Positions 13,800 through 26,854 of a stretch of 64,000 nucleotides of DNA are shown here, piece by piece. Source of the stretch: Metopolophium dirhodum (lineage: Eukaryota; Arthropoda; Insecta; Hemiptera; Aphididae); NCBI RefSeq assembly GCF_019925205.1, contig NC_083560.1, forward strand, positions 61,021,266 to 61,085,265, given 5' to 3'. The notes beneath the pieces were generated by a model, which was not told the DNA's origin, did not search any database, and saw nothing but the letters and a program-made list of their open reading frames with translations. The position numbers and the translations under genes were made by a program. Position 1 is the first letter of the stretch. Every line of letters begins with the position of its first letter.

Positions 13800-13967
13800 G
13801 AGTGGCGGATCCATGGCTTAATTTTTTTTTTTTTTGGGGGGGGGGGGGGGTAAAAGTACAAAAAGTACAAAAAGTACAAAAAGTACAAAAAGTTTCAAAA
13901 TTTGCTAAACACAGTGTAAAACAAAGGGAAACTATGGCGATTGCTCTCCCCCCTGGATCCACCACTG
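13800..13967. mobile_element. hAT-like MITE, 168 bp
   Basis: Inverted ends GAGTGGCGGATCCATGG and CCTGGATCCACCACTG lie between 8-mers gttgtgca (13792-13799) and gttgtaca (13968-13975), a 7/8 duplication. The interior holds a G run and four direct AAAAGTAC repeats. The overlapping open frames on both strands are by-products of these repeats. Confidence 0.75.
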
Positions 13968-15194
13968 GTTGTACAACTTTGAAACTAAGTTCGACCTACA
14001 CATTTTGACTTCACCATTATTTTAAACACCAATCACTACATATATAAAGAAAAACAATATTGTCGATTTAGCGAGGTGGTGCATGATAAAGTTAAGTTCA
14101 TATTATGTATAGGTACCGTCAAACGGCCAAACTTGGGGCAATTTTTAAATTCTATTGCAAATAACTTTAATATTAAATTATTTATTTAGACGTATTTTCC
14201 ATGTAACATTTTTTAGTTAAGGTTTGATTTATTGATATCTGTTGCATTTGAACCATACAAAGAATTCCTTCTAAGTCTTTTTTTTTATTTAACTGCTTGC
14301 CCCATGTTGTACTGAATTTCAACAACATGGGGCATTCTTGTTTTTCTTATGAAAACCCTAATTTATCTATTACTTAAACTAACTTGGGGCACTATGTTAA
14401 ATTTTTAAAAAATACTAGACAATTTTCTGAATTTAACAAATATATTTTGTACCTGGTGAGTATATATTATTAACACATAAAAAAAATAAAAACATTCTTG
14501 TTGGCCAATTAAATAAGTATTAAAATAAAAATAAAAAAATAATAACATTCTTGTCAGGTATTAAATAATAGGTAGGTAACTTTAGCAATTAAATAAGTAG
14601 GTATTATAATATGTAAATAACATTAAAAAACCAGAGTTCAATTACATTGGCCCAAGTTGGACAAAATAAGTAAAACGTAATTTACAGAAATGTATGCAGA
14701 ATCATAATAATTTATAATATAGAGTAGTAAGTAAATTTATTTATCTTTATCTGTAGCTAGATAAATGTATATACAATTATCTGTATCGTATCTAGAAATA
14801 GGTTTTCATTATTTATTCTCAACACTGTATGTAACCACATAGATTATTCTTTTCAATTCAATTAGTGGCTGTTAATTTTTAATATTACCATATTAAGTTG
14901 TTTTTTTCTATAAATTTGACATTTATCTAGATTAGATTAGATTACCTAACTTTTATCTAGATAATATGGTAGGTAGAAAAAACTAATTTGTATTATACTT
15001 AAATAACAAATATATTTCTTTACCTACTTGAACATAAAGTAACTAATAGTTAATAGGTGCATACAGTGATTTAGTAATATTATGTACTAATTGGATAGTG
15101 TTCTGATAGAGCAATTTTAGTAAAAAAAAATATTAATATGATTTAAATAAAATGTATCTAGGTAAGGAAGTATGTCTTCTAAGATAACAAATGG

Positions 15195-15890
15195 CCTGGC
15201 TAAAAAATTGAAAAATTCGTAAAAAATATAAAAAATGATTTGCAATTAGCCAAACTTGATTTGCAATTAGTTGCAATTAATTTGCAATTATTTGGCGGCA
15301 TTTTGAAATGAATCGGGCAAAGTGGGGGGGCTGGCTAAAAAATTGAAAAATTCGTAAAAAATATAAAAAATGATTTGCAATTAGCCAAACTCGATTTGCA
15401 ATTAGTTGCAATTAATTTGCAATTATTTGGCGGCATTTTGAAATGAATCGGGCAAAGTGGGGGGGCTGGCTAAAAAATTGAAAAATTCGTAAAAAATATA
15501 AAAAATGATTTGCAATTAGCCAAACTCAATTTGCAATTAGTTGCAATTAATTTGCAATTATTTGGCGGCATTTTGAAATGAATCGGGCAATGTGGGGGGG
15601 CTGGCTAAAAAATTGAAAAATTCGTAAAAAATATAAAAAATGATTTGCAATTAGTCAAACTCGATTTGCAATTAGTTGCAATGAATTTGCAATTATTTGG
15701 CGGTATTTTGAAATGAATCGGACAAAGAGGGGGGCTACATGAAGTTGGCCCCAATTTTGAATTTGAGTTTACTCAAAACTGGGTGATTTGCAATTAATGA
15801 AATTCGATTTGCAATTATTTGCAATTAATTTGCAATTATGTGGTGGTATTTTGAAGTCATTCGGACAAAGTGGGGGGGGGGGGGGGCAAC
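15195..15890. repeat. Tandem array of 135-bp units built on TTGCAATTA
   Basis: Four near-identical units start at 15195, 15331, 15466 and 15601 (136, 135, 135 and about 135 bp). A more diverged fifth lies between two inverted blocks, CTACATGAAGTTGGCC (about 15735) and its complement near 15885. Each unit has a CTGGCTAAAAAATTG start, several TTTGCAATTA sub-repeats and a G run. Units differ at few bases, suggesting recent expansion or homogenisation. Confidence 0.85.
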
Positions 15891-15939
15891 TTCATGTACA
15901 TTCTTTTTATTTTTATTTTTGTCTTAGTGTACACGATAT

Positions 15940-17400
15940 GTAGTCGAAATGATGCTTCGATTTTCAACTTCGGAATCTTTTATGGTAGGAAAGTGAATCT
16001 AGTTGGTGCATTAGGAAGGTCAAAATTTAAAATTCTCAATAATTTTCAAAAGACTGGAATAACAATAAACAAATTAAGGCATAACAGGAATTTTTACGCC
16101 AAATCGGTTTTCAAAAACCGAAAAAAAGTAGCTCTTAAAAAGTCCTTTTAGTTTTTTATTTCTTTAAATAACAATAAAATTGTATTTGTTGGGTCAAAAA
16201 GCTTCAAAATTTAATACAGGGCACCTCAGTATTCACACAGTATTACAATATCAATTTAAAAATACATAGACAAGATTTTTGTTTTAAACATTTTAAGTTC
16301 AAATGTCGACATAATTTATTATATTGAAATTTTACAAATTATTTTGTAGTTAAAAAGGTGTAAAATGTTCAATTTTTATAACTAAAGATTTAAAATTTAA
16401 AATAAGGTTCCACTTAAGTAATTCATATTGTAACCAAAAAATCATTTTTTTTTATTTCACAAACGCACATATACAATCTATACAGTTTTGTACAATAAGC
16501 ATATAGGATAATAGTTGAAAAAAACATGGATTTCTAGAATAAGATGCCACCCATTAGTGACACTTAGCTTGGTGTTTTGTTTAGGTAATTAAGGAGGGAT
16601 ATTATTTTAATTTAAATGGTCACGACACCATTTCCTTTCGAGTCTACGTTGTGGATTTCCAACCAAAAAATCTAAAAAATAGTTTTATTTTATAGTAAGA
16701 TATTTAAAGAGTAAGTTTGAACGAAATTAGATATTTGAACGAAGAAAAACGATTGTAGTTAGTTTTGTTGTGTTATAATTTTAATATATTATTCTTGAGT
16801 CCCTGGAACTTTTAAAGTATATTATTGTATTCAAATAACATTAATTCGAGTTATCGGCTACCGTATTAATAATGATAATAATAGAATGGAAAATATCCTT
16901 AGCAGACAAACCGTCTCCGCTCAGAATCGTTTTTCGTATACAATGATAATAATAAGATAGGTATTATATCATTGAATTCAAATTTATACCATCCAATGCA
17001 GTGAACCTGTATCGTTCTTGTCCAGCAATGATGAATTCATGCCGAGCGCAGCCACCATGTCGAGGTCCTACGACAACGCCGTGAGCAGTTCGTGCTCAGA
17101 CAGCGGTACGGTTTACCTAACCTTCCCACTGCCCCAGCGTGTGTATGCATGTCCAATCACCACGACATATGTATGTTTATTACCCACATCGCACAAATGA
17201 CTGTGGTCACTGATATTTTATTATCCACCCATAGATTTCCTTCATTAATTGAAAGATTTGATATCACATTTGTATTGTTTATAGGTAAAATGTGCATAAG
17301 ACAAGTGAAACATATTATGTCATATTTCAATTCCATATGTTAAATTTAAACTAACCTACTGTACAGCATAGCGACACCCACTTCCCCAATATTTTTAATT
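15940..17400. repeat. Dispersed aphid repeat family, copy with foreign insertion
   Basis: Blocks such as GAATCTAGTTGGTGC, TTGTATTTGTTGGGTCAAAA, CTCAGAATCGTTTTTCGTAT and CTACTGTACAGC are shared in the same order with 26855-27640. Compared with that copy, about 330 bp (roughly 17010-17345) is inserted near the right end, including an exon-like GC-rich segment. Confidence 0.65.
17026..17105 (+). other. Exon-like GC-rich segment inside a repeat
   Basis: 80 bases preceded by a pyrimidine-rich acceptor (gttcttgtccag) and followed by a G/GTACGG donor. One frame is fully open and encodes a Ser-rich stretch with EFMPSAATMSRSYDNA. Composition is much richer in GC than the flanks. No family was recognised and no joining exons were found; it may be a captured gene fragment carried by the repeat. 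Confidence 0.3.
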
Positions 17401-18259
17401 AAAAATGTACATATATTTTTTTTTATATTGGTGATATTTTCTGTTCCTTATTTAAAAAGTTTAAATTGTTTTAATTTTATTTTACAGTTATTTTTATTTA
17501 GAAATATACAATTAAATCATAACCAACTTTCAAGTTATACTGTGGTATTGCACAATGTTATTTTAATAAATATGCATTATATGTATAATAAGAAAACAAC
17601 ATAACAATATTTCTAAAATGTGTATGTTACCACATAAGAGCTGTTAAATGTTAAGTGCGTCATTATACATTTATACCCCAGGTTACTCTATACATTATAG
17701 TATATACTCAATGCTTCAATAATTATAATACCTACTTATATAGATGTTCTGAAATAGAATCATTGTTTTGGCCACAACCCGTGTATACTATCCAATGATC
17801 TACTGATTATATTTATATATTTTGTAGAGCATTATATTTTGGTACTAATTCATTTTAGAGTAATTCATTTAGTAATTTAGTATTAGTTGGCCCTATATAT
17901 TATGTTTACTCTATATACCTAGTCTATGGAGTAGCCAGTAGCAACACTACCTATTTACTTAATAATTAATACCTATGCAAGTATTTTAAGCAGTTGGTAT
18001 AAAAATTAAATTGATCGGTACTTATGTTGGATATAGGTATGTTATATGACATCTAAATATCTTCCTCTAACCTCCAGGTAATTGGGTGTGTGATAACCAA
18101 ACACAACAAATCCCCGATAAATCACTTCCAGCATAATATTTTTAAACAAATAATTAAATATAATTTTGTATTTTTAAGGCAAAGTGTCATTTGAATGTTT
18201 GACATGACATCATTATGATTACACCAAACTAAACTACCATTTACCAAAGAACCTACAAT

Positions 18260-18421
18260 CTTTGGCGTATCCGCGTATCCAGGGGCGGTTAGGGGGTTTT
18301 AACCCCCACCCCGAAAATTGTTAAATGATAACAACGTTATCATTAATAAATTATTTTCAGATAAAATTTGTCAAAAATGAATTATAACCCCTACCGAAAA
18401 AAAATTCTGGATACGCCACTG
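18260..18421. mobile_element. hAT-like MITE, 162 bp
   Basis: Ends CTTTGGCGTATCC and GGATACGCCACTG are inverted; flanking 8-mers cctacaat (18252-18259) and cttacaat (18422-18429) match at 7 of 8. A G/C-rich inner palindrome follows the left end. Confidence 0.65.
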
Positions 18422-18429
18422 CTTACAAT

Positions 18430-21400
18430 GTCCATTATTATTTATAATAAATAAGTAGGTTAGTAGGCACCTTCCTCCTTTACATTTAATATAAATAATA
18501 CATTATTAAATATTTTCATTACCAAATCATAAGCCAATGATTTTTGTTGACATATATATAGATACTTTATGTCTTATGGTTGGGGTCATTCTATAAATTT
18601 GTGCCACACGAAAAGTGTTACCTTGACGTTATCGTGTGGTGGCTGGGAGCCTAAAATATTATTGAATATTTCTGACCGATTACACATTACATTGGCCCAG
18701 ACAACCACTCTTAATTAATGTTATTAAGTTCCTAGGTCACCCCTAGCAATCGATGATTAATATAATTGGGTTACCATAGCCACCTCATTATACTTTATTA
18801 GATTCTGAGCGCATCCATGAATGTATTCAATTTACAAGACATATATGTGTCTCAATGCATTGTCCACGCTGCATGTAAATACTCATTGATATTTTTACTG
18901 TAAATATAGGTAAGTAAAATGGCTAGAACAATATTTATATACATAGTATATTATAGATTATATTTATTAAAACTTGTTGGTCCAAGAATGCTGAAGGCCG
19001 AAACCACTGAAATTAACATAAGTGCTAAAATTAGATAAAAAGGAAATAAATAATACTTATTACATGTTATATAATTTAAAAGAGTGCCAAACTCTTACAG
19101 GTAGGCAATTAGGATGAACTGGACATCTGAGTGTTTCATACCAGGTAGGTATTACATTAAACATTTTAGTCGTTCAAAAGCGTTTAAAATACTATCTAAA
19201 TTAACTAATTTATTATAAGTTTTTAATTTTAATTAATATAAGTTCAATGTTACTATTATATTACATTATTATAATTTTAGGTTTCTAAGTCTATTTTCTA
19301 ATTTTGTAAATAATATTTGCTTATCTAGAAAGACTGGTCAAAGTAATATATAAGCAAACAGTTCAGAGGAATATAACAGAGTGTTTACGTTTATGCCATT
19401 TCTCGACAACTTAATATAATAACTAAATCAAGGGTTCTTAACCTTTTCTGCAATATCAACCCCTTTATAATATAAAGTATGGCAACAGACTCACACACAC
19501 ACAAAATTAATATTTTTAATCTTAATTATTATTTATAAATATTAAATGGTTATTTAAAAAAACGTATTATTATAATGAGTATGGTTCATGAGAATTACTT
19601 ACAAATGTATAACATTTTTATGAAATTAAATAGAATCACTAAAAATAATTATAATAAAATCATCATAAACCCCCTAGGGACCACCGATTAAGAACCCTTA
19701 AACAAAATGAACAATGTTTTGAACAAAGGGTGTATCCAAAACATTTAAATTGTCTATTACAATATTACAATATTTTTGAGGACTTAAAAGTAATTTTATA
19801 GTTGTTACAATAACATAGATACCTAACAATATTAAACAATATTAATGATTTTATAACAAGTTTAGAAACATGTTATAATCTATACCATATAGGTAAACTT
19901 AAGTTATGGAAATATTTGAGCATTCTATCACCAAAAACTACTTTAACAGACGATTACAGAAGAACTGTAATCTAGATTTTTGCCTAGTAATAATTAAGGT
20001 GTAAGGTATAAATGTACAATACTAGTTGATAGTTATGGTTTGAACTTTGAAGATGCGCCATCATATACCCTCTCACAACATCCCCACGGCTGCTATGTAT
20101 AAAATTGGCCCAAACACCAGACCGAATGTCCTAACGGATACTTGCCGGTCTATTATTTAATGCCTGTTGCCAAAAACTTAAAGAACAACACTAAAAACAA
20201 GTTTGCTTTGAAAGTCTAAATAAAATGGTGTGGGTCTCACTAATTATTCAATGAGATACAGGCATTTGAAAATATGCATGCAACGTCATAGAATCGAAGT
20301 CTGAACGCCGGCGTATGTTTTACGTGTAAAAGTGTCTAAATTAACACAACAATTTCAATTGTTAAAGATAATATTTAAAAAAAATGTTTATGTAACCTTA
20401 AGAATTGTTTTGTGTTTATAACACTAGTGTGATTATAGTTTTGATATAGTGTGATATCCTTTCTAATATTTTTCTAGTAGATAAAACTATTATAGTCAAT
20501 TTGGTAAAAATTGGTTTATACAACAATATACCGCAAGTCGCGAACTCAATAATTTTACTTAATAGTATGTATACAATAACAAGATATATTAAATTTTAAA
20601 ACACACCATTGTCTTAAGCAAATAAATATACTTAGAATAATGAAAAAAAAAATTCTGAAATACTATCGTAAGTTATAAAAATCATTGTGTAAATCAAATT
20701 ACTTTCACACGTAAAATATGGGCGGCTGATCACTCGTTGGCTATATGACTTCACTGCTATTCATTAACTTTTATTAGTTCGTTGAATAATCAATTTTTTG
20801 ACTTTGAATTTTTACCAAAAATGTTTTCATAATTTGAGTTACAATAATTAACCAATAAACTAAAACTTAAAAAAAAAAATTTGTGTTGTGATGTCTTTCA
20901 AAGATAACAACATATTTATCTGTGTTTGTGTGTTGGTTTTTTACAATATTTCAATTGTTTGATGTTAACATTAATATTAGAGTAGATTTACCAATTATCA
21001 AAATTAAACTTCTAAACATTATCTGTGATTGAAGGTTAGCTTTTTACAATATATAAATTCTTAAGCTTTTTTAAAATATAATATTTTACATACTCATAAC
21101 ATTTTCATCTTATTTTTCTTTGCCATTCACACCTAACTATTGTAGTCAACCGCCCCAATCCTACACCTACTTAGGACTATAGGTCTAACTTCAACTTAAC
21201 TCACACCATCTATTTTTGTGTCTTTAAATTGTTATATTTTATGTACTCATAGCTCTTTTATAAATGTATTGTTTTATCATAAAAAACCAACATACAAACC
21301 CAGATAATTTTCTTAATTTTAATTTTGATGATTTGACCATTCACTCTAATATAAAAGCTACCAACACAAAATTGGTTATAACCTAACACAAATTTAGTAT

Positions 21401-22128
21401 GTTGTACATTGATTGTAAGATGAGGACCTCTTATAAAATTTAGAAGTAAAAATAAACCTAAGAGGTTTTTTTTTTGTATTTTAATTTTGAAGTAAGCTAT
21501 GAGTATTTCAAAATGAACAAACAATTTACAATTTTAAAATACTCATAACATGCTTTAAAATTAAAATATAAAAAAACCCCTATGAGGTTCACTATACTAC
21601 GCTCCACGAGAGATCGGACACGTTTTTCGTCTGTCACAGCACATCCCCCACCATTTTCGACCGTTCGGTTGTGATCGTCAATTGTTCAACTGGCAGTCGG
21701 CAACAACTCCTAGCACACGTAGCTGCCGGGCACCTGCGCTGTCATTCGGATGCGCGGCTTATGTACGTTCTCTCATGGAATGGAGTATAGATAATATTCT
21801 TACTTTTAAATTTTATAAGAGGTCAATTCACTCCAATTTTTAAACTAACAAAGTTAAACATGATCTACTGAGCGTACAATTTTCTATGCTATGAGTTTGT
21901 AAGACAGAGAGAACGGTGCAGCGCCCTCAATCAATAATTTTAAAAATTTGGTAGTTAATATTTTAATACTTTTTTGAAAATATATATATACATATATTTT
22001 TTATTAATGATTACACTTTGTAAATAAGTAAAAAAATAATTACTTTTTCAAGAAGATATTTAGTTTTTAATAGTAAAAAATATTTAATAAAAACTTTAAT
22101 TTACATATTAACCTTATTAAATATTTAA
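18430..22128. other. Intergenic between repeats and DPH5, no gene seen
   Basis: AT-rich sequence with a fragment of the GATTCTGAGCG repeat family near 18790-18890 and the palindromic repeat at 21237-21933. A candidate poly(A) signal for DPH5 (AATAAAAAATA on the minus strand) lies at about 21990-22004. Confidence 0.5.
21237..21933. repeat. Palindromic repeat related to the one in DYNC2I2 intron 5
   Basis: Both halves contain inverted copies of a block with CTCTTATAAAATTTAGAAGTAA and a central pair of A/T runs around ACTCATAACATGC. The centre-right holds a GC-rich segment (about 21597-21780). The same arrangement recurs at 32065-32573. Ends are approximate and no target duplication was found. 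Confidence 0.5.
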
Positions 22129-25100
22129 TTATTTGCTTTCAATATAAAACTGTTTAAGAAACTGTTCTTCAAGTGGATGTAGTGTACCAACAATAACAAT
22201 AGAATGTAATGGTGATCCCATATCCACATTGACCATTTCAGCTAATGTGCCTGCCACAATTTTTTGATCTGGCCATCCAATACGTGCTGCACCCACACAC
22301 AAACTTTCTCTTGTAACATCTATATAAAAAATCAACGTGAACATAAATAACAAGTATTTAAAACTGAATCATATTGACTAACAATTTTCTCCATCAAATT
22401 CATTACTGTCAATTATTTGTAATAATTGTGAGCAGGCTTGTTTCACTTCCATGAATCTAGATGGCTGATATTCTTTTTTTTTTTTTGTAATACTTTCCCA
22501 TGTTGGTTCTTTTACTTGAATATCTACAAACAACCGATTAATAAAACTTTATTTTTGGATTTAAGATATTTCTCTTGACTCACCAAGTAAACATAAGGTG
22601 TGTAATCCGTTTGATTTGTTTTGATTAATTTTTTTTAAGAAACTCGAAGGTTTCCAAATATCTGTCCAGAAAGGTATAGAAACTGTTTCTCCAAAATGAT
22701 ATAGCTAAAACAAAAAGTTAACATGTTATTTAAAAAAAAAATATGTATATTAACAATTAAGAAAATGTATACAGTAAAAGCTGCTTATTAGGATAACTTT
22801 TGGACCAAAGTGAAATGTGTCAATCAACCAATTGTTTCTAATAGGCAATTGGTTTCTACTTGTAGTAGTCTGGCCCCTCCCTAGACATTTTATTTCAATA
22901 TAAATTATCCATGTTCCTAATAAGCGGCATCTACTGTATATAGATAATTTATTTTAGCACAACCTAAAAGTTTGGCTATACAAAATGTAGTAGTAAAAAT
23001 ATTTTTTTTACTACAGATATATATCAAAATAACAAATATGCACACTATACAGTATAATAAAATAAAACTATACAAAAGTTCAGACTATTAATTTTTGAAT
23101 ATGTATATAATATGAGAAAGAATATAAGAAGAAAAAGGAAAATAATAGTTGGAGAGTTAGATAGCAAGATTAAATTTATAAAACACTCCTTGTTTATAAG
23201 AAAAAAATGCTAATTTAAGGCTATTTAAGACTTAACTGCCCTATGATTGTGTTATAGTATAGGGCTTGGATTAATTTTAATAGAAAAAAACAATGATATT
23301 ATTTGCTAGTATCAAAATTATACACACAATAAGTGAAGACAAAATAAACATAATACCTATTTGTTCAAATTACAGAAAAGATTATAAAGGTTTATATTGG
23401 GCTCAAAACTTTTGCATTTGAGTATTTTTTTTTTTTTGTTTGTTTTGTTTTACGTAGATTATTTTAGGTAAGCTATAAATTTGTTTTATGAAATGGTGAA
23501 ATTAAATACAAAGTTTGAATTAGACTATTTTTAAATATTCTGTCTAATCTAAGGAAAATTGCATATAATATGATCAATTTTTAAAATGTTTATGTATGTA
23601 ATTATCAGGAAAATTGTACTTGAATAACATTCAAAAATATTTTTTTGAATACAGTAGAATTTGCTTATAACGATCTTAGAGTAACAGACCTAGAGAATCA
23701 GATGGTTATATCCTGATGACAAAAACATATTGTACGTGTACCAACCAACCTAGTACATGGCTGAGAATCGTTTAATTCGGAATATTGTTATATATAGCAT
23801 CGTACTAAGCAGATTCTACTGTAAATTATGTTTGGGTAGGTACTAGATAGGTATGTAAGTTTTTATGATTCTATTTATTGATTAATAATCAACTTTGTTA
23901 TTGATAATATCTACAATTCTATATTTGTGGTAATACACTAATACTTGATGATATCTAGATTCTAGATTATATGAAGAAATGAAAATCAGTGTGTGTTCAT
24001 ACCTACACTCTATTCAAAATAAGACCGTGACCAGGCGGCCGAGTTGTGCGCATGGGTGTGGCTTTGTTCCGTGGCAGCGCCCGACGCGTTGCCGTAGTGG
24101 GGACGGCATCTGGCCGGAAAACTGGTCGCCGCCTGGTCACGGTCTTATTTTGAATAGAGTGTATATTATGGTGATATATTGCATATGACGTTATTAGTTA
24201 TTTCTTAACCCAGACCCTATTATATGTGCCAGTTTATTTTAAATATAAGTTGTTTTATTTCAAGAGTTTACAAATGCCCAAAACATGCAATAGCGTCGGT
24301 ATCTATCAATATATAACCAAATTAGTAAACCCATGTATAAAATATTTTTATTATGTACCTATTTATTTTTTATTGTTTTACTTATAAAATTTTAATAAGT
24401 TTTATGTGCTTCTTCTAAAATATAATAAAAAATTATCAGCAAATTTTAAAGCATATTTTTGACAATTTTGACTACATATTTAGATAATTTTTTGCAATAA
24501 GTCCCAAACCTATTGTTAGTTAAGAGAAAACCTCAAATTGTATGAGTATTGACTAACCTAGTTCTTTAGTAGCCTTCAATTCTAGTCCTCAGTATTTTGG
24601 TGTATAGTTTGAATACAATAATATGTTTGTTAAGTTATAAACACAAATATGAAGAGAGTGATACATTATTGTTATTCAAATATCAACTCACCTGAAGTCC
24701 ACAACATCCTATAGCATTCATAATAGAAGCATTATGAATCACTTTAGTGTCAATGTTTAAATCTCGTGCCCTCAACAATATATCGGCATGTGTAGTTGCA
24801 CTAAAAGGATCACCAACCACAAGTAAGACAACATCGTCCTCGTTTGCTTTGTCTAATATTTCATCTGCACCTTGCTCAACAAGCTCTCGGTCAGCTTCAA
24901 TCAATTGCCTTTCATAAAAAGTTTCCTATATAAAGCATATTGTATAATTTTAACTAGTGTAAATAAATGTATAAAGTATAATAATATTATGCATATTGTA
25001 ATACTTTTTGTTGAATTTTAGGCAGGTACTTAAATATTACTTGGGCTAGTACCTATTGTATTAGTACATTAATAAAAAAAAATCAGAAATATAATATGAA

Positions 25101-25628
25101 TGTACTAATATCATATTATTATATTTATTACTTATTGCTACACTATAGTTATATTTTATTATATTAGACTATACACCCAATGTGCACCCATATTATCTAT
25201 GAGAATAACTCTTAAAAAATACAGTCAATTAAAAAACTAAAATGATGTGCTATTATTTAAATTCATAACACAATTCTCCACAATTATTATGATTAAATAT
25301 GCGTGACTCAATGTGAATGGTTGAATATTTAAAAATATTTATACAAAAGAACAATGAGTGTTAACTATGCATATTCAGTAAAAGGTACATCTCCTTGAGA
25401 TTTTATAAAATACCGAAAAATATTTTCTATAATGCATTCAAAAACTACCAATCACAATATTATAATACTCAATACTTATTGATATTTACCAACCAGTTGA
25501 AGTTTGTTCTCTGGTAATATGGATGTATAAGATTCTAAGTACACTCGTTTAGCACTTCGAACGATTTCGAGACCTCGAACTGTGATGTCTTTGACGTCCC
25601 CTAAACCTACTCCAATGATGTAAAACAT
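22129..25628 (-). CDS. DPH5: Diphthine methyl ester synthase DPH5, complete, 5 exons
   Basis: Exons on the minus strand are 25628-25494, 24925-24692, 22704-22584, 22523-22383 and 22319-22129; all junctions keep frame and use GT-AG, giving 273 residues (human DPH5 is about 285). DPH5 is a cytosolic SAM-dependent methyltransferase of the tetrapyrrole-methylase fold. It methylates the diphthamide precursor on elongation factor 2. The start MFYIIGVGLGDVKDITVRGL, the VGDPFSATTHADILLRA segment, HNASIMNAIGCCGLQ, GETVSIPFWTD and the late CVGAARIGWPDQKIVAGTL block are family hallmarks. A run of 13 A in exon 4 encodes a Lys stretch without breaking the frame. Intron 24691-22705 (2 kb) hosts three small DNA elements. 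It looks functional. Confidence 0.96.
22772..22936. mobile_element. pogo/Tigger-like MITE, 165 bp, in DPH5 intron
   Basis: Inverted ends CAGTAAAAGCTGCTTATTAG and CTAATAAGCGGCATCTACTG are flanked by TA on both sides, as for pogo-group elements. No coding potential. Confidence 0.7.
23652..23821. mobile_element. pogo/Tigger-like MITE, 170 bp, in DPH5 intron
   Basis: Ends CAGTAGAATTTGCTTA and TAAGCAGATTCTACTG are inverted with TA at each border. Its termini are related to those of the element at 22772-22936. Confidence 0.7.
24006..24161. mobile_element. TA-flanked MITE with perfect 34-bp terminal inverted repeats
   Basis: The left arm (24006-24039), starting CACTCTATTCAAAATAAGAC, is repeated exactly in inverted form at 24128-24161. 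TA lies on both sides, as for Tc1/mariner insertions. The 88-base core is strikingly GC-rich. Arm identity suggests a young insertion in the large DPH5 intron. Confidence 0.8.
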
Positions 25629-26854
25629 TTTTACTATGCAAAATTGCAAAATGGAAAATTAAGTACCTATATTTTATCAAAAACAATTAACAAACAACAG
25701 GGTAGCAGCAAAAACGACTTTTTTAGTTTAGAAAATATTACGATTGATATCTCTTTCTTTTTATCTCCCTAGCCGGGTGTGGATTATCTATTGATAACAG
25801 CATGTGGGTACCACGTCGTGATATACCAACATCGACAACCACTACTACGACTATACTGCGAACATTAAAAAAATAATTTATGATAATAATATTGGTTTAT
25901 TGGGGATTGTACATTTGTACCAGACAAGGCTGCAAATTGCAATTAATAAGTCATAACGACTTCTACAATATTTTATGAATCCGATATTTTATTAATACTA
26001 TATTTTACTACCACATAATAATATAGGTACAACAATCTCGAATCGAAATTGTTACGAATGTTAACTACTACAATATTACATTATTGGTGAACCATTGCTA
26101 CGACCAAATACTTTAATCGTATAATTAATATTATATTATATAATATATATCATGATATCTGAAAATTTGGAAATATAAATATACATTTCAAAATATACCT
26201 ATGTAATAGTAATTAAAATTGTTGAGGGATGGGGTTGAATCTACATCAAAGAGACACGTATTGGGGCCACGCCTCCCATATCGCCTATCCAATCAATAAT
26301 ATTATACCTACTTCCAAAGATAATAATTCTTAAAAGTGGTTTTACAAAAATATAAATCCATGGACCAGTTTTTACAAATTATTAATGTTGATTATATATA
26401 TAAGATAGTGATGTTGATAAATTAATATTGATAACCAACATTTTTAAATCACCATTCAACATAGCCCTTATATAGTTATATCATCCAAAACCCATTATCA
26501 TGAACCTACACAAAGTTGAGCAACTCAAACAATATTGTTTGAATTTTGATTCTGATACGTCAACATTTTCAGAAAAATTATCTGGTAAATAAATTACATT
26601 CAAAAGGGGGGTTGTCTTTAAATAATATAATATGATATATCTACCTTTAACTTTTTAAATTAAAAAAATCACTCTGCTGCTATAACTATTAAAATTTATA
26701 TTTAAAGTTTAAAAAAGAATCGTATAAAACATCACGAAAATTGAACTAATCATCACATAAATTCATCATAAAAATAAAAAATAAAACTATAATCAACAAT
26801 AGGTAATAGAACATTTAATTATAATAATAAATGTTTAAATTCATGGAGGTTTTA
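25629..26854. other. Intergenic upstream of DPH5
   Basis: Holds the DPH5 promoter region; no TATA box or other element could be called with confidence. A diverged transposon edge lies near 26220-26300. No coding exon seen. Confidence 0.4.

Noticed and set aside
13669..14008. Two open frames on opposite strands
   Set aside because: They are translations of the 168-bp MITE with its G run and AAAAGTAC repeats.
15870..16151. 93-residue open frame
   Set aside because: Starts in a G run at the end of the 135-bp array and continues into a dispersed repeat; no coding features.
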